Shown piece by piece: positions 35,054 to 46,216 of a DNA stretch of 64,000 bases (within the stretch, counting starts at the first letter, position 1; each line of letters opens with the position of its first letter). Origin of the DNA: Drosophila miranda (lineage: Eukaryota; Arthropoda; Insecta; Diptera; Drosophilidae); NCBI RefSeq assembly GCF_003369915.1, contig NW_022881614.1, positions 7,461,001-7,525,000 on the forward strand, read 5' to 3'. The position numbers and the translations under genes are program-made. Below the pieces are notes generated by a model. That model searched no databases and was not told the DNA's origin. It worked only from the letters and a program-made list of their open reading frames with translations.

Positions 35054-36698
35054 TTAGGGTCTCGCCAGCTGGCAGTTCTGAACTCTCGCATAGTTTTCCG
35101 TGTAAATCAGATCGCAGATGGCAGCATTGTTGTCCAAGCTCATCTCCGACACCTTGAACTCCGGATTGATGGCTATTTTAAGGATGTACGAGCCAGGATT
35201 CAGGTCCGTAACGTCCACCCATTGGCAGTCCAGATTATAGAGGTACACATCGGAGCAGTTGATGGAGATGCCTGAGAAATGGGCTGTAGAAAAGCAACCT
35301 TAGAGGATGAATGGTTTTCCTCTCACCCTGGTCTCCATAGTTGGCGCAATTGTACTTCTTGGAGACTCCAGGTAGGCAGGTGCTGTCCTCCAGACAGAAC
35401 GATGCCTTGTGGCCCTGAGCGACCTTCCGACCGCTCAAATCGAAGATGTCAAAGGTGGCAAACACTTCCATGCTGTGAAAGTGCCTGGTAACAGAGGAAT
35501 GAGAGTGATCTTGAGTGTTCAACGGAGAGAACAGTAATCTACTCACATGTGGCACATGTGCCACTCCCATTGACTCTTCTCCTTGAAGGGGCGGAAGTCC
35601 GCATTGCCCGCATTGATGGCGGCCGCAGTGAACTTCAGGAGCCTCCTTGTGCGATACCGCCAGTGGGGATCGTCGCGCTGTATCTGATAGGCTTCGCTGG
35701 CCACTCAGTTTTCCTCCATGGCGCACTGCATCAGCAGCATGGGTCGATCCTCCAGATGCGCCGTCTGCTCAATCTCAAGGTAGTCGATCACCAGATCGGG
35801 CGAGGAGTAATCACAGATCACAGCCGCCACATGCTGCCTGCTCCCGTGGCAGCTGACGACTCCTCGGATCGGATCATGGTGTAGGCAGTCGGCCAGCTCC
35901 GTTTCGTTGCCGTTGCACTCGCTACCACTGAGGACGGGCCGGGAGACGTTGGAGCCCCCAAAATAGTCCGTCTGGAAAGCCTCCCGTGCGTAGCCGAGGC
36001 CCAGCTGGCGACAAACGACGTTTGCCTCGAGGAGGCCCCAACCGTCGGCACAGATGCTGCCCCAGCGTCCGCCATCCAGTCTCACCTCCACGCGGCCCTC
36101 GTTCCGCTCTCTACCGCCCCGCAGTTGAACGTACAAGCGGGAGCGCGAGTGAATGGGGAACTTGGGAGGGGCTCTGGTATCAGTGCATCTTCCGGGGGAT
36201 TGCATTCCACTCCCGCTGCCTCTCCCGGCCCGCAGTCGTTCTCGCCCCATCCTTCGAAGTGGCACTCCACCAGCTCCTGTTCGTGGCCCTCACAGAAGAG
36301 ATTGTCCATCCAGAAGCGACGCCGGGCGGGGCCGAAGTAGCCGCTGTGCGTGTACCGCCTCATTCCGGGAAAGCCCAGCTGCCGGCACACAATGTGTCCC
36401 TCGGTGGCATCCCACTCATCGTCGCAGATTGCGCCCCACTTTCCATTGTGCAGCACCTCAATGTTGCCTGAAAGATAGGCGTGAGTCTGCGAGAATCCGT
36501 CTCTGATCAGCTCTCACCTTCGTATTCATTGTCTCCTCCGACTAATCGAATGGCTCCCTCCTCCTTGTTGAGGGCTGTGATGTACTTGTGCACCAGCCTC
36601 TGCCGCTCCAGGCGTGCATCCTCCAAGGAACGATGCTGCACTATCCCTGCAGCCAGGTGGCACCAAAGTACAGTCACGTACCAGAGTCTAGGAACCAT
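35054..36698 (-). pseudogene. Loxl2: Loxl2-like lysyl oxidase with two SRCR domains, disrupted
   Basis: Secreted copper amine oxidase that oxidises lysines of extracellular proteins. Exons on the minus strand: 36698-36518 (signal peptide MVPRLWYVTVLWCHLAAG and start of SRCR1), 36467-35547 (SRCR1, SRCR2, start of the catalytic domain), 35484-35327 and 35271-35054. The three introns are 50, 62 and 55 nt with GT/AG ends. The copper site is HMCHMHFH, spanning the second intron. The quinone-cofactor residues are the Lys in GHKASF and the Tyr in NPGSYIL. Two SRCR domains match fly Loxl2 (CG4402) rather than the one-SRCR paralogue. Lesions: a 1-bp loss in a G run (plus strand, within 36164-36171) shifts the frame between SRCR1 and SRCR2, and an in-frame TGA at 35705-35707 replaces the Cys of the family's EENC motif. 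Either this copy is decaying or these are assembly errors. Confidence 0.85.
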
Positions 36699-36835
36699 GA
36701 TAAAGCTGAAACTAAGATGCGATCCTTGCGCACATTCAACCGCCTCGACGTTCGCTCGAGAACTGAACGCGGCTTGAACATTTGAACGGCGAACAGAATC
36801 ATTTAACTATGAACTTGCCAGCTCCATAGATACAA

Positions 36836-36874
36836 AGATAGATGGATAGATAGATAGATAGGTAGGTAGGTGGG
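36836..36874. repeat. (GATA)n/(GGTA)n microsatellite
   Basis: AGATAGATGGATAGATAGAT, then GGTAGGTAGG: an imperfect tetranucleotide tract. Confidence 0.8.
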
Positions 36875-38552
36875 CTGTTAGGTCGCTAGAGATACGGTTC
36901 AGAAGCTCGCTTATCTGACGTCAGCGACAGACGAGGGCGCAGATCGAGAGCCGATCCACATCCAAAGCTGAATCGGAATCTATTTTCCGCACGTAGCACA
37001 TATGCATGTCACTTAATGAGTTTTTCAGACAACATTTTGAGGCAACTCTGACATTGCCGCACTCTTTGGGGGATCTTTAAACGGGGAGAGCTGCCAATGG
37101 AACCAAATCAGAGCGCACTGAGAAAAATGTACAGAGACGGAGGAGAAAACATGAAGAAATATTTTCAGAGGCATAAATTTGTTACATCTTTTAGAATGAA
37201 TAAAGCCTCCATATATTTTTCGAATTTCCTTAAATAAAATTTTTCTCAGTGTATTGGCCCAAGACCTTGCAAATATTGCTCCATAAACAAATTCGAAAAG
37301 GAAGCAAAAGCCCATGTATCATAAAACACGAGATACTCGTACCAACAATAAAGCACTATAAAATATATTTCTCACAGACATTACCAGCATTTAATGACAG
37401 CTTTGTTTGAACCCTTAACCTCCACCTCCAACCAGACCTTCCCCGCCATAAAACCATTGCATTGCAAAATTCAAAATCCAAATAGAAATAATGAGAATGA
37501 AAATGAAAACATGGAAACCGACGCCATAATTTAGTGACTGAACACGACCCACATATGAATCTGTTGTGTGTTTTGAGTGGCAAAGTCATTGTCATCATCC
37601 AACCATCCATCGGAATCCACAGTGAGCCAGCGGGGGGAATGAAGTCCATTACTTTTGGCATGCGGCCATTTGAAACATTGCATGCAACTTGGCCAACATG
37701 AACTTGACACTGAAACAACAGCAAACAACAAGCGGAAAACACATGGAACACTGGGAGTTACTCGTACAATAAAAGCGAAGCCACGCCAAGCGATAATGAG
37801 GTTTACCCCGTTTTGGTGCGGATCGTTGCATGTAGAGGGCTGGGGGCAATGTTTACGGGTGCCTCATTAGCAAAAGTGCCAGCAGCCCAGTCGTAATTGG
37901 AAATCTAACTCGTTTAGGTCAGCGGCAGCTGCAGAGAGTGAGATAGAGGAAGCTCAAAGCAGATAGAATGCCAGATAGAGAACTGAAACCCATTGAAGCG
38001 TGATTTCCATACATTTGCTGGATAGATTTTCAAGATCAATGTGGATCATAGAACGCAACAGTTCTCTAATCATGTATCTCTGACGGATGAACGACAGTTC
38101 GTTGTCAGGGAGAACAAAAGTGTGGCATGGATATGGGAAAAGGAGTGCCATATAACTTAATCTTAGAGGCTTAGTCTCCGGGTGAAGGCATATTTTCGTT
38201 ATTCGAGCTACAAGGCTATACTAATTATGGTATAGAACTGATTATTCACTTAGGTAATAGAACTGTAAGCTCTTTTAATACAACCAACCAGCAGCTAGAA
38301 ATATTCCACAAAAATGCATGAATATCCATAACTACATAATAATAAATAACCAGCCATATATGCACTATAACCCAAAATACTCACCAGCTATGTAAATATC
38401 TCTTCGAATGCCCGCACGAATGGAGCATCAGGAGGAGCGGTGAAGAGCCACAAGGAGGACAATGTCTGTTCTTTGGCTATTCCCTGCCAATCCGAACACT
38501 AAAATCAAACTGGTCTGGCAACGCCACAGGCGACGAACCAATCTGCCCTTTT

Positions 38553-38639
38553 CAGATCCAGTCCCTGCGCTGCGGCTCCTCCAGATCCACTGCCTGCGCT
38601 GGGGCTCCGCCAGATCCACTCCCTGCACTGCTGGCTCTC
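38553..38639. repeat. Three imperfect 29-bp tandem repeats
   Basis: Units start CAGATCCA at 38553, 38582 and 38611, and each contains a CCTGC-CTG-GGCTC pattern. They lie in a non-coding region. Confidence 0.75.
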
Positions 38640-40746
38640 CTCCTGAGACATGAAAATGCCAACGTGTGCTGCTGGCCAAGTCGAAAAAACGGCGACAACG
38701 ACAGCAGCCTCCTCTTTGGACCTACAATAAAATGAAGGAAAAGTAGCGCAAAAAGAGGACAAAGTGGAAACCAGCAGGAAAATAATTTGTGTGGGAGTTG
38801 CCCACCCTCAAGGGATCCTCGGCAAGGGCACAGGGAGAAAAGTGTCTAAGAACGGATAAAAAGTGGTTAAAGGATATTGAAAGGCGGTAAATTGCTTTAT
38901 TACTTAAGTGAGCCCGAGATGATTAGGTTCACGTTTCGCAGTGGAAAGGCGAACCCATTAACTGAGTGTTAACATGGTACAAGCGACTTGGAACATAATG
39001 GGTAAGCAGGGCCATTAACAGAGCGAGAACAGGGCTCAACAGATTACAGCTGTAGAAGGCGGAGAATGCTTTCTAAAAAAAAAACTGGTAACTAAGCCCC
39101 AAGCGATGTACATACATATGTCTTCAGGACAGAACTCCATTGCAATTTGGGTTTGAGCTGGATAGGATTCAATGACGATAAGATTGGGTGTGTATACTGA
39201 GGCAGAATTTATAAAGAATAAGTTTAAAGAAACAATGCCTCAAGTACTTTTAAAAGTCCTTTCAAGGCCCGTTTCAAAAACAAAGCCAAGTTCTCTCGAA
39301 AGCTACTCGTATTACCCTCGATTGCAAACAGAAGCCCATAACATCATTTAGCCCAAAGACAAGCAACGACAAGCGATGGCATTAAATCTCTTCATAATGA
39401 TATCATACAGTCCTATCATAAGTATGTAGCGGAGCTCATTGGGACATTAATAAAATTGGATGACGCGCTGACAGCATAAATGTCACAGAAAATGCTATTA
39501 AAACTAAATTATAGCCGGCATAACCATGATTCACGAGCGGCAAGGCCTCCCATCTGCGAAAAGAAATCATAAAAAAATACAAAATGCCAAATTTGTAGCT
39601 AGCTTTGGATACAAAAAATGATTATTAATTCTTAATAAGAAGACGAAGAATGCAAAAAGAGAAATAAAACAAAACTTGTATAAAAATGTGGCAAGTGGAG
39701 GGCGTGTATCTGTGGCTCTGCCTTGAAAATGTGCCAAAAAAATATATATTTTATTCTCCACAAAGTAGAAAAAGAAACCATATTTTTCTATGGTTCACAA
39801 TCAGTGAATGCCCTGCCTTTAATACCCTTTTTTTATGCGAATTTCAATGGAATTTGTTCAGAGGAGCTGGCACGAAACCAAAATAATAAAATTAAAATGC
39901 GATGGTTCGAAATTCAGTCAGTCGGACAGGCAAAAGTACGACGAAGCAATACAAATAATAATGAAATCAATGGAATAAATCCCACAGAGAGACAGGGACA
40001 CACAAGTCTCCACGGAGCGGACACTGTGGATGGGGAGGGGAGGGACATTGGGAAAATGGTTCGTCCTTTCACTCTTGAATTTATAATGAGCTTTCGCTGG
40101 TTGAAAGAAGAAAATTTCATTCGGCGAATTAGAAATTATTGCTGTCTAGTAACCCTCAAGTTTAAACACATAAAAAAGCTTACTAATGTGGGAAATTAGG
40201 GGATACAATCTCAATAGATATATCTACTTTAAAGAGCCATCCCTTGACCATTAGTTTTTAAAAAGTTCTACCCCAAATGCCGGTATTCTTATTCCTGATT
40301 TACTGAAGCGTTCAGATTGGCGACAGTTTATCGCAATTCAATGGCATTCGGGGCATGCACTCAGAATCGCATCATTTCGAATATGTATTCGACATATTGT
40401 GTACGGATAACAGGTGGCTTTTCCGGTCTTCAATTTCTGTTTCCTTCATTCTTTTTTCTTGCATCGCTGGATACTGATGTTTGCAAGCTGGGTAGGTATG
40501 ATTTTTATTCACCACTCACGATACTCTGTAGCTTGAAGGAAAGTGTGCGATTTTGTGTCTGGTCTGAGGACTCTACTTAGTGGACTTAGGGTATGGCAAC
40601 AGGATATACACATAACAATTTGTGTAGATCTAACATTGGGAATGCGATAAACATACAGAAGTGGGTATGTATTTCTGGATCTATTCACCTTCTATGAGTA
40701 CCAGAGAATAACGAATACCATCAAGTATAAAGTGGAGCCATTCTCC

Positions 40747-40814
40747 TATAAAATCTTCTTCCGCACTCACAGTCCTCACATAACAGTAAATATCCAATAT
40801 GAAGCATTGTAAGT
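40747..40814 (+). promoter_or_regulatory. Orphan core promoter with a tiny first coding exon
   Basis: TATAAAA at 40747-40753. A CTCACA initiator-like site has its A at 40778, 31 nt downstream. A short leader leads to ATG at 40799, followed by ATGAAGCATT and a good splice donor, GTAAGT, at 40809. It looks like the start of a small gene (Met-Lys-His, then an intron), as in many fly secreted-peptide genes. The intron runs into the DINE-1 array after 61 bp, and no matching second exon could be identified beyond it. Confidence 0.4.
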
Positions 40815-40869
40815 ATTGCCAGTCATATATTTTTAGTCAGCCCTTGTAAGAAGTAGCGATAGCTACATT

Positions 40870-41978
40870 GTTATACCCGATACTCAAAATGAGTATTGGG
40901 GTATATTAGATGTGTGGTAAAAGTGGATGTGTGTAACGTCCAGAAGGAATCGTTTCCGACCCCATAAAGTATATATATTCTTGATCAGCATCAATAGCCG
41001 AGTCGATTGAGCCCTGTCTGTCTGTCCCTCCGTCCGTCTGTCCGTCTGTCCGTCCCCTTCAGCGCCTAGTGCTCAAAGACTATAAGAGCTAGAGCAACGA
41101 TGTTTTGGATCCAGACTTCTGTGATATGTCACTGCTACAAAAATATTTCAAACCTTTGCCCCGCCCACTTCCGCCCCCACAAAGAGCGAAAATCTGTGGC
41201 ATCCACAATTTCGACGATACGAGAAAACTAAAAACGCAGAATCGTAGAAGATGACTATATCTTGTAGAGTGCAAAATCTGAACCAGATCGTATAATTACT
41301 ATAGCCAGAATCAAGAAAACAATTTCATTTTTTCTCGCTCTGTATCTTTTTAACACACAGGTTTCATGGTCAGTTTTGCCAATTGCAAAATATGAGTTCA
41401 AGGATCTCAGAACCCATAAGAGCTAGAGCAACCAAATTTGGTATCCACACTCCTGTGATATCGGACCAAGACGAGTTTGTTTCAAAATTTCGCCACACCC
41501 CCTTCCGCCCCCGCAAAGGATGAAAATCTGGGGATATTCACAAATCTCAGAGACTATTAAGGCTAGAGTAACCAAATTTGGTATCCGCACTCCTGTTAGA
41601 TCTCACTTTAAAACGTTTATCTCAAAATTTCGCCCCACCCCTTTCCGCCCCCACAAAAGACGAAAAACTGTTGCATCCATAATATTGAAGATACAAGAAA
41701 ACTAAAAACGCAGAATCATAGATAATGATCATATCTATCAGATTGCTGAATCTGAATCAGATCAGATTAGTTTAATAGCCAAAAGGAACAAATCAATTTG
41801 CACTGGCTACGCAGCGCCCGACGTCACGCTCAGACTGATTTTCTGTCTCTCTCGCACGCACTCCTTGTCGTGTCGTTTAATATTAGCGGCGTCTGCCGGA
41901 GGAGAGCCATACTGACTTAGTATCGGGTATAACCGTAGAGTTGCGGTGTCCGCAGCAACTCACAACGTTCCCCCTCGT
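40870..41978 (+). mobile_element. INE-1: DINE-1/INE-1 copy E
   Basis: Full-length copy in canonical orientation. 5' TTATACCCGATACTC, (GTCC/GTCT)n at about 41019-41056, 3' hairpin ending at CCCCCTCGT. Confidence 0.9.
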
Positions 41979-42000
41979 ATTTTATTTGAGTTTATTCCAT

Positions 42001-43025
42001 TTTTATACCCGATACTCAAAATGAGTATTTATTAGATGTGTGGTAAAAGTGGATGTGTGTAACGTCCAGAAGGAATCGTTTCCGACCCCATAAAGAATAT
42101 ATATTCTTGATCAGCATCAATAGCCGAGTCGATTGAGCCATGTCTGTCTGTCCGTCTGTCCGTCCGACCATCAGTCCGTCCCTTCAGCGCCTAGTGCTCA
42201 AAGACTATAAGAGCTAGAGCAACGATATTTAGGATCCAGACTTCTGTGATATGTCACTGCTACAAGAATATTTCAAAACTTTGCCCCGCCCACTTCCGCC
42301 CCCACAAAGAGCGAAAATCTGTGGCATCCACAATTTCGACGAAACGAGAAAACTAAAAACGCAGAATCGTAGAAGATGACTATATCTTGTAGAGTGCAAA
42401 ATCTGAACCAGATCGTATAATTACTATAGCCAGAATCAAGAAAACAATTTCATTCTTTCTCGCTCTGTATCTCTCTAACACACAGGTTTCATGGTCAGTT
42501 TTGCCAATTGCAAAATATGAGTTCAAGGATCTCAGAACCCATAAGAGCTAGAGCAACCAAATTTGGTATCCACACTCCTGTGATATCGGACCGAGACGAG
42601 TTTGTTTCAAAATTTCGCCACACCCCCTTCCGCCCACGCAAAGGATGAAAATCTGGGGATATTCACAAATCTCAGAGACTATTAAAGCTAGAGTAACCAA
42701 ATTTGGTATCCGCACTCCTGTTAGATCTCACTTTAAAACGTTTATCTCAAAATTTCGCCCCACCCTTTTCCGCCCCCACAAAGGACGAAAAACTGTTGCA
42801 TCCATAATATTGAACATACAAGAAAACTAAAAACGCAGAATTATAGATAATGATCATATCTATCAGATTGCTGAATCTGAATCAGATCAGATTAGTTTTA
42901 TAGCCAATAGGAACAAATCAATTTGCAGTGGCTACGCAGCGCCCGACGTCACGCTCAGACTGATTTTCTGTCTCTCTCGCACGCTTTCTTGTAGAGTTGC
43001 AGCAACTCACAACGTTCCCCCTCGT
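42001..43025 (+). mobile_element. INE-1: DINE-1/INE-1 copy F
   Basis: Second copy in the same orientation, 22 bp after copy E. The 5' hairpin is altered (GAGTATTTATTAG), and part of the 3' region is deleted between the GCACGC segment and the final GAGTTGCAGCAACTC hairpin. Confidence 0.88.
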
Positions 43026-43213
43026 TCCATTTTATTTTAATTTCGTCTTTGGGCTTACCCCTGACTTAGGCTGGGGCATGCCCCAGGACAGAGACGGCCA
43101 GCTCTCTCTCTGTGGGGGATTTGCGACAAAAAGTTTTCGCTTATGCTGCTGTCTGTCTTTCCAGACAACGTGTGCAAATATTGATTTTGGGATTTTTATG
43201 AAGTCAAAGCTAA
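43026..43213. other. Spacer between convergent DINE-1 arrays
   Basis: A 188-bp sequence at the centre of a large inverted repeat (copies E and F against G and H). It contains the perfect 16-bp palindrome CTGGGGCATGCCCCAG at 43071-43086. No coding content. Confidence 0.7.
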
Positions 43214-44341
43214 ACGAGGGGAACGTTGTGAGTTGCTGCGGAGACCGCAACTCTAAATTTATACCCGATACTAAGTCAGTACGGCTCTCCTCCGGCAGAC
43301 GCCGCTAATATTAAACGACACGACAAAGAGTGCGTGCGAGAGAGACAGAAAATCAGTCTAAGCGTGACGTCGGGGCTGCGTAGCCAGTGCAAATTGATTT
43401 GTTCCTTTTGGCTATAAAAATTATCTGATCTGATCCAGATTCAGCAATCTGATAGGTATGGTCATTATCTATGATTCTGCGTTTTTAGTTTTCTCGGATG
43501 TGCAATATTGTGGATGCAACAGATTTTCGTTCTTTGTGGGGGCGGAAGGGGGTGGGGCGAAATTCTGAGATATAAGTTTTATAGTGAGATCTAACAGAAG
43601 TGCGGATACCAAATTTGGTTACTCTAGCCTTAATAGTCTCTGAGATTTGTGGATGCCCCAGATTTTCGTCCTTTGCGAGGGCGGAAGGGGGTGTGGCGAA
43701 ATTTGGACACGAAACGGTCAAGGTCCGATATCACAGGAGTGTGGATACCAAATTTGGTTGCTCTGGCTCTTATAGGTTCTGAGATCCTTGAACTCATATT
43801 TTGCAATTGCCAAAACCGACCATGAAACCTGTGTGTTAGAGAGAGACAGAGCGAGAAAGAATGAAATTGTTTTCTTGATTCTGGCTATAATCATTATTCG
43901 ATCTGGTTCAGATTTTGCACTGTAGAAGATATGGTCATCCTCACCGATTCTGCGATTTTGGTTTTATCGTATCTTTAAAAATGTGGATGCCACAGATTTT
44001 CGTCCTTTGTGGGGGCGGAAGTGGGCGGGGCGAAGTTTTGAAATATTTTTGTAGCAGTGACAAATCACGGAAGTCTGGATCCAAAACATCGTTGCTCTAG
44101 CTCTTATAGTCTTTGAGCACTAGGCGCTGAAGGGGACGGACGGACGGACGGACGGACGGACGGACGGACGGACGGACAGACGGACAGACAGACAGGGCTC
44201 AATCGACTCGGCTATTGATGCTGATCAAGAATATATATACTTTATGGGGTCGGAAACGATTCCTTCTGGACGTTACACACATCCACTTTTACCACAAATC
44301 TAATATACCCCAATACTCATTTTGAGTATCGGGTATAAAAA
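43214..44341 (-). mobile_element. INE-1: DINE-1/INE-1 copy G
   Basis: Full-length copy in reverse orientation, with a (GGAC)n tract at about 44134-44190. It is joined to copy H by the 23-bp spacer AGCAAGCAGGCAAAATCAAA plus three bases. Confidence 0.9.
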
Positions 44342-44364
44342 GCAAGCAGGCAAAATCAAAAGAA

Positions 44365-45468
44365 ACGAGGGGGAACGTTGTGAGTTGCTGCGTACACCGC
44401 AACTCTACAGTTATACCCGATACTAAGTCAGTATGGCTCTCCAGCGGCAGACGCCGCTAATATTGAACCACACGACAAAGAGTGCGTGCGAGAGAGACAG
44501 AAAATCAGTCTGAGCGTGACGTCGGGTGCTGCGTGGCCACTGCAAATTGATTTCTTGCATTTGGCTACAAAAATGATTCGATCTGATCCAGATTCAGCAA
44601 TCTGATAGATATAGTCATTATCTATGATTCTGCGTTTTTAGTTTTCTCGAATGTGCAATATTGTGGATGCAACAGATTTTCGTCCTTTGTGGGGGCGGAA
44701 GGGGGTGGGGCGAAATTCTGAGATATAAGTTTTATAGTGAGATCTAACAGAAGTACGGAAACCAAATTTGGTTACTCTAGCCTTAATAGTCTCTGAGATT
44801 TGTGGATGCCCCAGTTTTTCGTCCTTTGCGGGGGCGGAAGGGGGTGTGGCGAAATTTGGACACAAAACGGTCAAGGTCCGATATCACAGGAGTGTGGATA
44901 CCAAATTTGGTTGCTCTGGCTCTTATAGGTTCTGAGATCCTTGAACTCATATTTTGCAATTGGCAAAGCCGACCATGAAACCTGTGTGTTAGAGAGAGAC
45001 AGAGCGAGAAAGAATGAAATTGTTTTCTTGATTCTGGCTATAATAATTATACGATCTGGTTGAGATTTTACACTCTAGAACATATAGTCATCTTCTACGA
45101 TTCTGCATTTTTGGTTTTATCGTATCTTTAAAAATGTGGATGCCACAGATTTTCGTCCTTTGTGGCAAAGTTTTGAAATATTTTTGTAGCAGTGACATTT
45201 CACAGATGTCTGGATCCAAAACATCGTTGCTCTAGCTCGTATAGTCTTTGAGCAATAGGCGCTGAAGGGGACGGACGGACGGACGGACGGACGGACGGAC
45301 AGACAGACGGACAGACAGACAGGGCTCAATCGACTCGGCTATTGATGCTGATCAAGAATATATATACTTTATGGGGTCGGAAACGATTCCTTCTGGACGT
45401 TACACACATCCACTTTTACCACAAATCTAATATACCCCAATACTCATTTTGAGTATCGGGTATAAAAA
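44365..45468 (-). mobile_element. INE-1: DINE-1/INE-1 copy H
   Basis: Near full-length copy. A short deletion removes part of the third GC-rich block (near 45164). It is followed by the same short spacer and copy I. Confidence 0.9.
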
Positions 45469-45491
45469 GCAAGCAGGCAAAATCAAAAGAA

Positions 45492-46216
45492 ACGAGGGGG
45501 AACGTTGTGAGTTGCTGCGTACACCGCAACTCTACAGTTATACCCGATACTAAGTCAGTATGGCTCTCCTGCGGCAGACGCCGCTAATATTGAACCACAC
45601 GACAAAGAGTGCGTGCGAGAGAGACAGAAAATCAGTCTGAGCGTGACGTCGGGTGCTGCGTGGCCACTGCAAATTGATTTCTTGCTTTTGGCTACAAAAA
45701 TGATTCGATCTGATCCAGATTCAGCAATCTGATAGATATAGTCATTATCTATGATTCTGCGTTTTTAGTTTTCTCGAATGTGCAATATTGTGGATGCAAC
45801 AGATTTTCGTTCTTTGTGGGGGCGGAAGGGGGTGGGGCGAAATTCTGAGATATACGTTTTATAGTGAGATCTAACAGAAGTACGGAAACCAAATTTGGTT
45901 ACTCTAGCCTTAATAGTCTCTGAGATTTGTGGATGACCCAGATTTTCGTCCTTTGCGGAAGGGGGTGTGGCGAAATTTGGACACGAAACGGTGACAGGAC
46001 CGTTCCACAGGAGTGTGGATACCAAATTTGGTTGCTCTGGCTCTTATAGGTTCTGAGATCCTTGAACTCATATTTTGCAATTGGCAAAGCCGACCATGAA
46101 ACCTGTGTGTTAGAGAGAGACAGAGCGAGAAAGAATGACGGACGGACGGACGGACGGACGGACGGACAGAAATCTAATATACCCCAATACTCATTTTGAG
46201 TATCGGGTATAAAAAA
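45492..46216 (-). mobile_element. INE-1: DINE-1/INE-1 copy I, internally deleted
   Basis: Both ends are present, but about 400 bp are missing between the GA-rich AGAGCGAGAAAGAATG segment (about 46138) and the (GGAC)n microsatellite. Confidence 0.88.

Larger units (their letters stand above)
36699..40738. other. Non-coding region upstream of Loxl2
   Basis: Four kilobases without a supported gene. It includes a GATA-type microsatellite and three 29-bp repeats (separate entries). The 158-residue frame at 39723-40199 is AT-rich, has no recognisable motif and is probably chance. The Loxl2 promoter should lie just above 36700 but shows no clear TATA. Confidence 0.4.

Noticed and set aside
35054-35707. 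Selenoprotein form of Loxl2
   Set aside because: The Cys-to-TGA pattern was considered, but no SECIS-like structure is visible after the stop, and the same gene also has a frameshift.
39723-40199. 158-residue frame
   Set aside because: Starts in AT-rich sequence, has random composition and no domain; no support from promoter or splice signals.
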